A stretch of 64,000 nt of DNA from Thermomonospora echinospora (GTDB taxonomy: Bacteria > Actinomycetota > Actinomycetes > Streptosporangiales > Streptosporangiaceae). Location of the stretch: contig NZ_FNVO01000021.1 in assembly GCF_900108175.1 (NCBI RefSeq), positions 1 to 64,000 of the forward strand, written 5' to 3'. The notes under the pieces were generated by a model, which did not search any database, was not told where the DNA came from, and saw only the letters and a program-made list of their open reading frames with translations. The position numbers were made by a program, and so were the translations under genes. Numbering within the stretch: position 1 is the first letter of the stretch; every line of letters begins with the position of its first letter. Positions 1 to 6,935 of this stretch are shown one piece after another.

Positions 1-246
1 GAGCTGCTGATTCTCCTTCTCCAACACGTCAGGGGAGGCTACGTCCTGCGCCGGGTTGCCCTTACCGGCGGGCTTGGGCTTAGGCCCGGCCTCGCCCCGG
101 CGCCGGGCGTCGATCACCCACTGCCGCAGCGTCGCCCGGTTGATCCCCAGATCCTCAGCGACCTGCCTGTAGGTCTTGGACGGATCCGACAGGTACAACG
201 CGACCGCGTCGGCCTTGAACTCCTCCGGATAGTGCTTCAGCGCCAT
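1..246 (-). CDS. IS3-type transposase OrfA (HTH subunit), partial
   Basis: The frame starts at ATG 246 and stays open for 82 codons to the window edge. It begins with a basic helix-turn-helix region: a YPEEFKADAV motif at residues 6-15, then QVAEDLGINRATLRQW. A Pro/Lys-rich linker and the start of a coiled coil (LEKENQQL) follow at the edge. This layout is typical of OrfA of IS3-type elements, which binds the terminal repeats and is extended by frameshifting into an OrfB integrase domain that would lie to the left. Whether the element is intact cannot be judged here. Confidence 0.85.
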   Translation of the reverse strand, partial: MALKHYPEEFKADAVALYLSDPSKTYRQVAEDLGINRATLRQWVIDARRRGEAGPKPKPAGKGNPAQDVASPDVLEKENQQL

Positions 247-311
247 CGGTGACATCTCTTCCCCTGGACCTCAAGATCCAGTCTCCAAGGTGTCCACATC
301 TCGGGGGGAAG
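1..311 (-). mobile_element. IS3-type insertion sequence, left part only
   Basis: The orfA reading frame runs off the window's left edge, so only the start-proximal end of the element is visible. The outer boundary is placed near 311 because the immunity-gene homology on the plus strand resumes at 312, right after a G-rich stretch. No target-site duplication or opposite terminal repeat can be seen. The boundary is an inference from where the flanking gene resumes. Confidence 0.6.
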
Positions 312-638
312 CCCCGCTATCTGCCCGCGCATCGGGCCTTCCTGCGCCGGCTCGCCGCCGGCTGCGAAGCCGATCTACTCACCGCGGCCGAGGCCGTTCT
401 CGCCGATCCCGCCACCGAGTGGCAGGAGTACGGCACGTGGCGGACCGATGGGCCGGCGGTACTGATGGACTCCGCCGAGGCGGGCGCCGAGCTGAGCGTC
501 GAGTATCCCGATGGCGGGTTGCCCGATCAGGCGCCGGTTCTGCTTCCTGCCGGCCGCTGGGCGGTCCGCGGTGTCCACACCTGGGCCGACGACGACACCT
601 GGGTCGGCCTGGTCCAGCTCCTGCCTGCCGGCCTATGA
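312..638 (+). pseudogene. Imm21-like immunity protein, 3' fragment interrupted by the IS
   Basis: About 108 codons remain, ending at TGA 636-638. Landmarks are LPAHRAFLRRLAAGCEADL near the break, then PAVLMDSAEAGAELSVEYPD and the terminal GRWAVRGVHT..DDDTWVGLVQLLP. I recognise this as the C-terminal half of the Imm21 family, immunity proteins against polymorphic toxins in actinomycetes. The N-terminal half is missing; the frame now begins inside the IS at an unrelated ATG (249). No cognate toxin is visible. The family identification is from memory of the motif. Confidence 0.6.
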
Positions 639-726
639 CTGAGGTTGAGCCATGACATTCCCCTTTCAGACGCCGCCGTGGCGGTGAGAATGCCGCGCAC
701 GGCTCCGCATGATGCGCCGGTAGCGT

Positions 727-906
727 GAGGGCGAGGGCGTCGTCTCGGATCCGGCCAAGCTGGAGTTGGCGTGGAGCCCGCAGCAGATAGCCGCCTGGCT
801 GCACGTCGAGCACCCCGGCAAGTCTGGGTGGCATGTCTGTCACGAGACCATCTATCAGACCCTCTGCTATGGAGCTGGACGTCAGGCACACGGGTCGTTG
901 GCGTGA
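727..906 (+). pseudogene. IS30-type transposase remnant
   Basis: An open stretch of 59 codons contains LELAWSPQQIAAWL followed by WHVCHETIYQTL. The W-SP-QIA and HETIY-L motifs are characteristic of the region just before the catalytic domain of IS30-type transposases. There is no plausible start, the DDE catalytic domain is absent, and the frame stops at TGA 904-906. It is a dead fragment. Between 639 and 726 I see nothing else. Confidence 0.75.
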
Positions 907-960
907 GCCCCCAGGCATGAGGCCGGTTCATCCTGTGGGAAATCTGTGGGACGGGGTGGC

Positions 961-990
961 GGGTCAGGCGGGGTCAGCCCGCGTCAGGCG
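961..990 (+). repeat. three tandem 10-bp direct repeats (GTCAG core)
   Basis: Three consecutive decamers read GGGTCAGGCG, GGGTCAGCCC and GCGTCAGGCG, sharing a GTCAG core at one-helical-turn spacing. They lie next to a perfect inverted repeat and a tRNA-like 3' end, the arrangement expected of arm-type recombinase sites. That role is inferred. Confidence 0.6.
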
Positions 991-1002
991 AGGCGATGCT
1001 AT

Positions 1003-1043
1003 GCCTCTGACCTGGGAATACTCCATGCTCCCAGGTCAGAGGC
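1003..1043. repeat. perfect 15-bp inverted repeat with 11-nt loop
   Basis: The left arm GCCTCTGACCTGGGA (1003-1017) and right arm TCCCAGGTCAGAGGC (1029-1043) are exact reverse complements around an 11-base spacer. The arm contains CAGGTCAG, which recurs at 1103-1110 just after the tRNA-like 3' end. It could be a recombinase core or arm site, or a transcription-stopping hairpin; no T-run follows. Confidence 0.8.
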
Positions 1044-1067
1044 GTGGGTGATCCTTGTTCGCATCGA

Positions 1068-1102
1068 GGGGGTCAGGGATTCACATCCCCTCAGCTCCAC
1101 CA
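1068..1102 (+). other. tmRNA/tRNA 3'-end-like sequence, probable attachment-site remnant
   Basis: The segment ends in TCAGCTCCACCA (1091-1102), preceded by a T-arm-like stem-loop with stem AGGGA/CCCCT and loop TTCACAT. One stem pair is mismatched and the loop departs from TTCRANY. The CAGCTCC acceptor strand plus ACCA matches the 3' end of bacterial tmRNA as I remember it. No matching 5' half is present within 80 bases, so this is not a functional gene. A 3' end without its gene, beside mobile-element debris, is the usual footprint of an integrated element. Apart from this module and the palindromes at 1388-1449, the stretch from 907 to 1498 holds no gene that I can see. Confidence 0.55.
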
Positions 1103-1111
1103 CAGGTCAGG

Positions 1112-1142
1112 GGCCGGTTCCAAGCATCGGAACCGGCCTTTT
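1112..1142 (+). terminator. intrinsic terminator after the tRNA-like 3' end
   Basis: The stem GGCCGGTTCC (1112-1121) pairs perfectly with GGAACCGGCC (1129-1138) around a 7-nt loop, followed by TTTT at 1139-1142. This is a textbook terminator placed where one belongs after a stable-RNA gene. Confidence 0.9.
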
Positions 1143-1387
1143 CCGCTGTCTGGCGTCCGTTCGGGAGCGGGGTGCCGAGAGTCGGCTGAGACCTTGTGGT
1201 GGGGAGCCAAGATCGATGCTGGGCAGGTCCCGCTCGCTGCTCGTCGGTCTCCGGCCGGACCCACGTGCTGCTCCCACTGGACGACGGCTGGTTCGAGGGG
1301 TGATGGCCGCCTGGGCGGTGTGGCCGAGGTGTCGGCGTCGCTGCTGGGTGGGGAGGGCCGGTCCGCAGTGCGGACTGAGGCGTTGCC

Positions 1388-1449
1388 GGTGATCTGGATC
1401 ACCGCACAGAGTGTGGCGTCAAGCGCAACACGTTCGTCACATCGGTGAC
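1388..1449. promoter_or_regulatory. two palindromes upstream of the carboxylase operon
   Basis: GGTGATCTGGATCACC (1388-1403) is a perfect 7-bp inverted repeat with a 2-base centre. GTCAC-ATCG-GTGAC (1436-1449) is a second perfect palindrome, 50-62 bases before the chosen start codon at 1499. The IclR regulator encoded inside the operon is the natural candidate to bind one of them. No clear -10/-35 pair could be assigned. Confidence 0.5.
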
Positions 1450-1498
1450 ATCTGGCTGGCTGCGCCAACGATTCCGTGTCGACTCTGGTGAGGAAAAC

Positions 1499-3628
1499 GT
1501 GGATAGTAATCCGGAATCCGCCCTGCGGTTCTTCGTGGGGACGGATGTGGGCGGTACGTTCACCGACCTCGTCGTCCTGCGGGACGGCCACCCGCCCCGG
1601 CTGTTCAAGTCGCCCACGACCCCCCACGACCGGTCCGAGGGCGTGGTGAACGCGCTGAAGCTGGCCGCGGAGTCGTACGGGATGGGCCTGGCGGACTTCT
1701 GCTCCACGATCATCTATTTCGCCCACGGCACCACGGCCGCGACGAACGCGCTGATCGAGCGCAAGGGTGCGCCGACCGCACTGCTCACCACGCGGGGCTT
1801 CAGCGACACGATGCTCATCCAGCGCTCGATGACCTCGTGGGTCGGCATGGGCGCGGCCACCGGCCACTACAGCCTCCGCCGCAACCCCGACCAGATCGTG
1901 CCGCGCTCGCGCATCGTGGAGATCACCGAACGCGTCGACTCCACGGGCGGTGAGATCGTCGCCCTGGACGAGGCGGAGGTCCGCGGCACGCTGCGCCGGC
2001 TGCGTGCCGAGGGAGTACGGGCCCTGGCGGTGTCGTTCCTGTGGTCCTTCGTCAACGGCGAGCACGAGGAACGGGTCGGCCAGATCATCGCCGAGGAGTG
2101 GCCCGAGGTCTACCTGACCCTCTCCCACGAGGTCGCGCCGGTGATCGGCGAGTACGAGCGCTCGGCCACCACCGTCGTCAACAGCTATCTCGGCCCCGTC
2201 ATCCGCGACTACGTGGCCAACCTGGAGGGACGGCTGCGTTCCACCGGCTTCACCGGCGACTTCTCGATCATGGACTCCGGCGGCGGGGTCATGCGGGCCG
2301 AGGACGCCGCGCGCCGGTCGGCGTCGATGCTCACCTCGGGCCCGGCCGGCGGCGTGCTGGCCTCGACCGCGCTCGCCGCCCGGCTCGGCCATCCGAACGT
2401 CATCACCTCCGACATGGGCGGCACCAGCTTCGACGTCGGCCTGATCATCAATGGCGAGCCGCTGGTCGAGCGGGTCAGCGAGGTCGGTGATCTGCACCTG
2501 GCCCTGCCGCGGATCAAGGTCACGGCGATCGGCGCCGGTGGCGGATCCCTGGCCGCCGTGGACGAGTCCGGGGTGCTCGTCGTCGGCCCCGAGAGCGCCG
2601 GCTCGGTGCCGGGCCCGGCCTGCTACGGCCGCGGCGGGGACCGCCCGACGGTCACCGATGCCGACGTGGTCCTCGGCATCATCGACCCCGCGCGTTTCCT
2701 CGGCGGACGCATGCCGCTGGACCGCTCTCTGGCCGAGAAGGCCATCCGCGTGCACATCGCCGAGCCGCTCGGCCTCACCGTGGAGGAGGCCGCCTCCGGT
2801 ATCCGCAAGGTCGCCGACAACCAGATGGCCGACCTGCTGCGCAAGGTAACGGTCGAGCAGGGCCACGACCCCCGCGATTTCGTCGTCTACGCCTACGGCG
2901 GCGCCGGACCGACCCACGCCTATGCCTACACCGAGGCAGCGGGCATCGCGACGCTCGTCGTTCCGCCCACCTCGACGGTCCACTCCGCCTACGGCACGGT
3001 CACCTCCGACCGGTACCGGGCGGTCCAGACGACCGAGGTCCACCGCACCCCGCCGGGAGCACAGGACCCGGCCGCCCACCTGGACGCCGCCCGCATCACC
3101 GCGACTTTCGACGCGCTCGCCGAACGCTGCCGCGCCGACCTGGACGACGACCCGCGCGTCCGGCTCTCCCGCGTCGCCTACCTGAAGTTCCGCCGTCAGT
3201 CCCATGAACTGCCGCTCCCGGTGCCCGACGGTCCCGTGACCACGGACGTCCTCCGCGAGCTGATCCAGGAGTTCCGGGCGGCCTACGAGCGGATCTACGG
3301 CGCCGGCACGGCACTGCTGGGCGCGGGTGTGGAGATCCACACCCTGCGGGTGGAGGGCCGCGTGAAGATCACCGATGTGCGGGAGGGGCGGTACCCGGGC
3401 TCCACCGATCCCGATGCCGCGCTCATCGGTGAGCGGAAGGTCCACTTCCCCGAGACCGGCCGCATCGCCACCCGTGTCTACCGCGGTGAAGGGCTGGGCG
3501 CGGGCGCGACCCTGCGCGGTCCGGCGATCTTGGAGTTCGCCGGCACCACCGTGGTCCTCGGCCCCTCCCAGTCGCTCCTCATCGACCACCACAGCAACCT
3601 CGTCATCGACTGCAAGGGGGAGGCGTGA
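1499..3628 (+). CDS. hydantoinase/acetone-carboxylase family A subunit
   Basis: The product is 709 residues. The GTG at 1499 is chosen because GGTGAGGA (1487-1494) sits 4 bases before it; an upstream GTG at 1445 lacks such a site. The N-terminal ATP-binding signature TDVGGTFTDLVV lies near residue 15 and the second phosphate-binding motif SDMGGTSFDVG near 303, after TSGPAGG. This is the HyuA/AcxA fold, which uses ATP to activate either a hydantoin or a ketone/phenol. The neighbouring gene carries a gamma-like zinc domain, so I favour the A subunit of an ATP-dependent carboxylase of the acetone/acetophenone type. It is the first gene of a 12-gene operon and overlaps the next by GTGA. Confidence 0.85.
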   Translation: MDSNPESALRFFVGTDVGGTFTDLVVLRDGHPPRLFKSPTTPHDRSEGVVNALKLAAESYGMGLADFCSTIIYFAHGTTAATNALIERKGAPTALLTTRGFSDTMLIQRSMTSWVGMGAATGHYSLRRNPDQIVPRSRIVEITERVDSTGGEIVALDEAEVRGTLRRLRAEGVRALAVSFLWSFVNGEHEERVGQIIAEEWPEVYLTLSHEVAPVIGEYERSATTVVNSYLGPVIRDYVANLEGRLRSTGFTGDFSIMDSGGGVMRAEDAARRSASMLTSGPAGGVLASTALAARLGHPNVITSDMGGTSFDVGLIINGEPLVERVSEVGDLHLALPRIKVTAIGAGGGSLAAVDESGVLVVGPESAGSVPGPACYGRGGDRPTVTDADVVLGIIDPARFLGGRMPLDRSLAEKAIRVHIAEPLGLTVEEAASGIRKVADNQMADLLRKVTVEQGHDPRDFVVYAYGGAGPTHAYAYTEAAGIATLVVPPTSTVHSAYGTVTSDRYRAVQTTEVHRTPPGAQDPAAHLDAARITATFDALAERCRADLDDDPRVRLSRVAYLKFRRQSHELPLPVPDGPVTTDVLRELIQEFRAAYERIYGAGTALLGAGVEIHTLRVEGRVKITDVREGRYPGSTDPDAALIGERKVHFPETGRIATRVYRGEGLGAGATLRGPAILEFAGTTVVLGPSQSLLIDHHSNLVIDCKGEA

Positions 3629-5820
3629 CCACCGCCGCCGACACCATCGACCCGATCACCTTCGAGGTCATCCGGCACCGGCTCCTGGCCATCACCGACG
3701 AGCAGGGCGCGACCCTGGCCGCCATCTCCGGCTCCACCCACGTGGTCGAGGCCAGCGACTACAACGTCGGGCTCTACCTGCCCGACGGCTCGGTCGCCGC
3801 GATGGGCCGCACGATCCTGTCGCACGCCTCCTCCATGGCCGCCATCACCCGGTCGGTCATCGAGGACTGCGCCGAGGACCCCGGCATCAACGCCGGCGAC
3901 ATGTTCATCGTCAACGACCCGTGGAAGGGCACCGTCCACGCCCAGGACGTCGGCCTCATCGCGCCGATCTTCTTCGAGGGCGAACTGCTCGCCTGGACCG
4001 GCGCCATGTGCCACATGGTGGATGTCGGCGGCATGACCCCCGGCAGCTTCTGCATCGATGCGACCGACTCCTACCAGGAGGGCCTCCAGATGCCGCCGAC
4101 CAAGCTGGTCGACGGCGGCCGGGTCCGCACCGATGTGTGGAATCTGATCCTCGCGCACACCCGGATGGCGCCGACCGTCAACCTGGACCTGCGGGCGCTC
4201 ATCGGTGCGAACAACACCGCGGTCCGCGCGATGACGGCCCTGGCCGAAAGGTACGGGGCCACCACGGTCCGCACGGTGATGGCCAACCTCATCGGACTGT
4301 CGGAACGCCGGCTGCGCAACCGGCTGGCCAAGCTGCCCGACGCGCGCCTGCACTCGCGCGCCTTCCTCGACAACGACGGCGGCCTGGCCCAGTCGAAGGA
4401 GAACGCGACCTACGAGATCGACCTGGTGCTGACCAAGCGGGGCGCCACCCTGCACTTCGACTTCTCCGGCTCGTCACCCCAGGCCAAGGGCTACATCAAC
4501 TGCGCCTACTCCGGGATGATGGCCGGGATCGCGGCCGCGCTGCTGCCGACGTTCGCCTTCGACGCGCCCTGGAACGAGGGACTGTTCAAGCCGATCGAGG
4601 TGACCTGCCCCGAAGGTCTGATCTGCAACGCCTCCCGCCCCGCGGCGGTCAGCGGCGGTGCGCTGGAGGCCGGCTGGCTGGTCGAGATGACGGCCATGGA
4701 GTGCCTGTCGAAGCTGGCGGCGTGCTCGGACGAGCTGCTGCGCGAGGCGCAGGCCGTCCCGGCGGGCGGCCCTGACAAGTTCGTCCTCACCGGGGCCGGG
4801 GAGAACGGCGCCCGCCAGACCTACGTGATCATGGACTGCCTGGCCACAGGAGGCGCGGCCTACGCCCACCGCGATGGCGCCTGGACCCAGGGCCAGCACA
4901 ACATCGAGCGGCAGCGCATCTCCAACGTCGAGGCCGTCGAGATGGACTCACCGCTGCTCTACCTGTGGCGCGGCCTCGTCGCCGACTCCGGCGGCGCCGG
5001 GCGCCACCGCGGCGGCATGAGCATGGGCGCGGTCTACACCGTCCACGGCGGCCGCGACGTCACCGCGCTGAACTCCGCACACGGCTGGGAAGTGCCCAAC
5101 TCCGTCGGGATCTTCGGCGGCTACCCCGGTGCCCAGAACACTCGCACGGTCGTCCACGGCAGCGACGTCAAGGCACAGCTCGCCGCAGGACGAATCCCGT
5201 CAGTGGAGGAGCTGTCGGGGGAGCGCCCAGTGATGCGCGGCCGCCAGGGCCTCTACCACCTGGGCGACGATGACGTCCTGGCGACCGTCCCGCAGGCGGG
5301 CGGAGGCTGGGGCGACCCCCTGGACCGTTCCGTGGAGGCGGTCCAGGCCGACATCGACTTCGGGGCGGTCACCCCCGAGGCGGCCGTCCGCCTCTACGGC
5401 GCGGTGCTGTCCGCCGACGGCCGCGTCGACGCCGAGGCCACCTCGACGCGGCGCGAGGAACTACGGGCCGCGCGCCGCGCTTGGCCCGCCGAACGGCCGC
5501 TGCCCGATGCGCCCGCGGGGCCGCGGACCAGGATCCACCCGATGGGCGACGGCATGGAGATCGTCGAGGCCGCCGGCCGGCGCTGGGTCGCGTGCGCCTG
5601 CGGCTGTGTGCTGTCCCCGGTGGACGAGCCGTGGCGCGCGCACGCCGCTTTGGAGATCAGCGTCGATGTGCACGAGTTCGGCCACGCCACCCGGCTGGAC
5701 GCGGGACTGGAACTGCGCCGCTACGCCTGCCCGGGCTGTGGGCGGCTCCAGGCCACCGACGTCGTCCGCCGGGGCGACGGACACCTCGACGACATCCGCC
5801 TCACCGGAAGGGAGGGGTGA
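3625..5820 (+). CDS. hydantoinase/carboxylase B subunit fused to acetone-carboxylase gamma-like domain
   Basis: The product is 731 residues from a GTG overlapping the previous stop codon. Residues 1 to about 570 are a HyuB/AcxB-type subunit: ITFEVIRHRLLAITDEQG near the start, then NDPWKGTVHAQDVGL and a glycine-rich RHRGGMSMG segment. Residues from about 640 add a small cysteine domain with CACGC (about 656-660), a W-R-H segment and CPGCG (about 702-706). That pattern matches the separate gamma subunit of acetone carboxylase. HyuB proteins are usually 520-600 residues, so this is a B-gamma fusion. Together with the upstream A subunit it should form a biotin-independent, ATP-dependent carboxylase; the substrate is unknown. 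Confidence 0.85.
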   Translation: MTTAADTIDPITFEVIRHRLLAITDEQGATLAAISGSTHVVEASDYNVGLYLPDGSVAAMGRTILSHASSMAAITRSVIEDCAEDPGINAGDMFIVNDPWKGTVHAQDVGLIAPIFFEGELLAWTGAMCHMVDVGGMTPGSFCIDATDSYQEGLQMPPTKLVDGGRVRTDVWNLILAHTRMAPTVNLDLRALIGANNTAVRAMTALAERYGATTVRTVMANLIGLSERRLRNRLAKLPDARLHSRAFLDNDGGLAQSKENATYEIDLVLTKRGATLHFDFSGSSPQAKGYINCAYSGMMAGIAAALLPTFAFDAPWNEGLFKPIEVTCPEGLICNASRPAAVSGGALEAGWLVEMTAMECLSKLAACSDELLREAQAVPAGGPDKFVLTGAGENGARQTYVIMDCLATGGAAYAHRDGAWTQGQHNIERQRISNVEAVEMDSPLLYLWRGLVADSGGAGRHRGGMSMGAVYTVHGGRDVTALNSAHGWEVPNSVGIFGGYPGAQNTRTVVHGSDVKAQLAAGRIPSVEELSGERPVMRGRQGLYHLGDDDVLATVPQAGGGWGDPLDRSVEAVQADIDFGAVTPEAAVRLYGAVLSADGRVDAEATSTRREELRAARRAWPAERPLPDAPAGPRTRIHPMGDGMEIVEAAGRRWVACACGCVLSPVDEPWRAHAALEISVDVHEFGHATRLDAGLELRRYACPGCGRLQATDVVRRGDGHLDDIRLTGREG

Positions 5821-6638
5821 TGGGCCACCTCGCACTGGCCGCGGCGACCTCCCATGTGGGCGCGATCGTCAAGCATGCGCAGGCCGACCCGGAGGTCTCC
5901 GGAGTGCTGCACGACGCCTGGCGGCGGCTCGACGCAGAGATCGCCGCCGCCCGTCTGGACGCCGTCGTCGTCGCCGCCACCGACCACTACGAGACGTTCG
6001 GGCTGGAGAACTACCCGGCCTTCTGCCTCGGCCTCGCCGAGGAGCACCACGGCTGGGCGGAGTTCGGCAACCCCGGAGGAACCGTGCCCGGCCGCCCGGA
6101 GGTGGCCGAAGCACTGCTCGAAGGCCTCACCGCGCGCGGGTTCGACCTCGCGCGCTCCCACACCATGGCGCTGGACCACAGCTTCATGGTCCCGCTGACC
6201 AAACTGCCGTCGGCCGCCGCCGCCGGAATCGTCCCGCTGTTCGTCAACTGCAACACCCCGCCGCTGCCGACCCTGGGCCGCTGCCTGGCCCTCGGCGCCG
6301 CGCTGCGCGACACCGTCCGCGCACTGCCGGGGGACGCCCGGATCGGGGTGATCGGCACCGGAGGACTGTCCCACTGGGTGGGGCTGCCGCGCTTTGGTGA
6401 GATCAATGAGGAGTTCGACACCCGGTTCCTCGCTCTCCTGCGAGAGGGACGGGCCGAGGAGGTCCTGACCTGGGACGACGCCCACATCCTGAACGAGGCG
6501 GGCAACGGGGCCCTGGAGATCCGCACCTGGCTGATCGCCGCGGGCGCGGCCGGCGGACCGGCCCGCGTGCACGCCTACCGGCCCATGCCCGCCTGGACCG
6601 TCGGCATCGGCGTCAGCGGATTCGAGGTGACCCCGTGA
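5820..6638 (+). CDS. LigB-type class III extradiol dioxygenase
   Basis: The product is 272 residues; ATG 5820 overlaps the previous TGA by one base. The class III extradiol fold is shown by TSHVGAIV with His12 and by VVVAATDHY with His56, the two expected iron-ligand histidines. ALDHSFMVPL holds the second-sphere catalytic His, and a Glu in the NGALEIRTW segment is the likely third ligand. Such enzymes open a catechol-type ring next to the diol using Fe(II) and O2. The next gene encodes a LigA-like helper, as in protocatechuate 4,5-dioxygenase. The ring-cleavage substrate cannot be read from sequence. Confidence 0.85.
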   Translation: MGHLALAAATSHVGAIVKHAQADPEVSGVLHDAWRRLDAEIAAARLDAVVVAATDHYETFGLENYPAFCLGLAEEHHGWAEFGNPGGTVPGRPEVAEALLEGLTARGFDLARSHTMALDHSFMVPLTKLPSAAAAGIVPLFVNCNTPPLPTLGRCLALGAALRDTVRALPGDARIGVIGTGGLSHWVGLPRFGEINEEFDTRFLALLREGRAEEVLTWDDAHILNEAGNGALEIRTWLIAAGAAGGPARVHAYRPMPAWTVGIGVSGFEVTP

Positions 6639-6892
6639 GCGTCGTCGGCCTCAACCGCCTGGCGCGGGAACTGGAGCACACCCCCGGCCTGCTCGAAGCC
6701 TTCCTGGCCACGCCGGAACCCGTTCTGGCGGACTACCCGCTCACCCCCGAAGAGCGGCTCGCGGTCGTCCGCAGGGACGCGGCCTGGCTGCTGGAGCGCG
6801 GGATGAACCCCGTGGCGCTGCGCAACCTCATGGTCGTCCTCGGCGTGGCCCACCAGGACATGTACACGGTGCCCGCCGCAGACGGGGCCTGA
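6635..6892 (+). CDS. LigA-like small subunit of the extradiol dioxygenase
   Basis: The product is 85 residues from a GTG overlapping the previous stop (GTGA). It is a compact all-helical protein with LNRLARELEHTPGLLEAF at the start and TPEERLAVVRRDAAWLLERG in the middle, ending GVAHQDMYTVP. This matches the LigA fold, which packs over the LigB active site. Its position immediately after the LigB-like gene makes a heterodimeric enzyme very likely. Confidence 0.8.
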   Translation: MSVVGLNRLARELEHTPGLLEAFLATPEPVLADYPLTPEERLAVVRRDAAWLLERGMNPVALRNLMVVLGVAHQDMYTVPAADGA

Positions 6893-6935
6893 CATGCCCG
6901 CTTTCGACGACCAGCCCCACGTGGAAGGAGGGCTC

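Noticed and set aside
961-990. CRISPR-like repeat array
   Set aside because: The three 10-bp units are contiguous with no spacers, and no cas genes are present. No CRISPR array was seen anywhere in the window.
870-1102. A tRNA starting at GGAGCTG (870) and ending at CCA (1102)
   Set aside because: The distance is 230 bases, and the 5' segment belongs to the IS30 remnant frame, so the acceptor match is chance.
1091-3592. Long open frame antisense to the carboxylase A subunit
   Set aside because: High-GC codon bias leaves long open antisense frames. Its product is Gly/Asp/Arg/His-rich without motifs, while the plus strand encodes a clear family.
1499-5820. Annotation as N-methylhydantoinase
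   Set aside because: The B subunit carries a gamma-like zinc domain and the operon is aromatic-type, so a carboxylase fits better.
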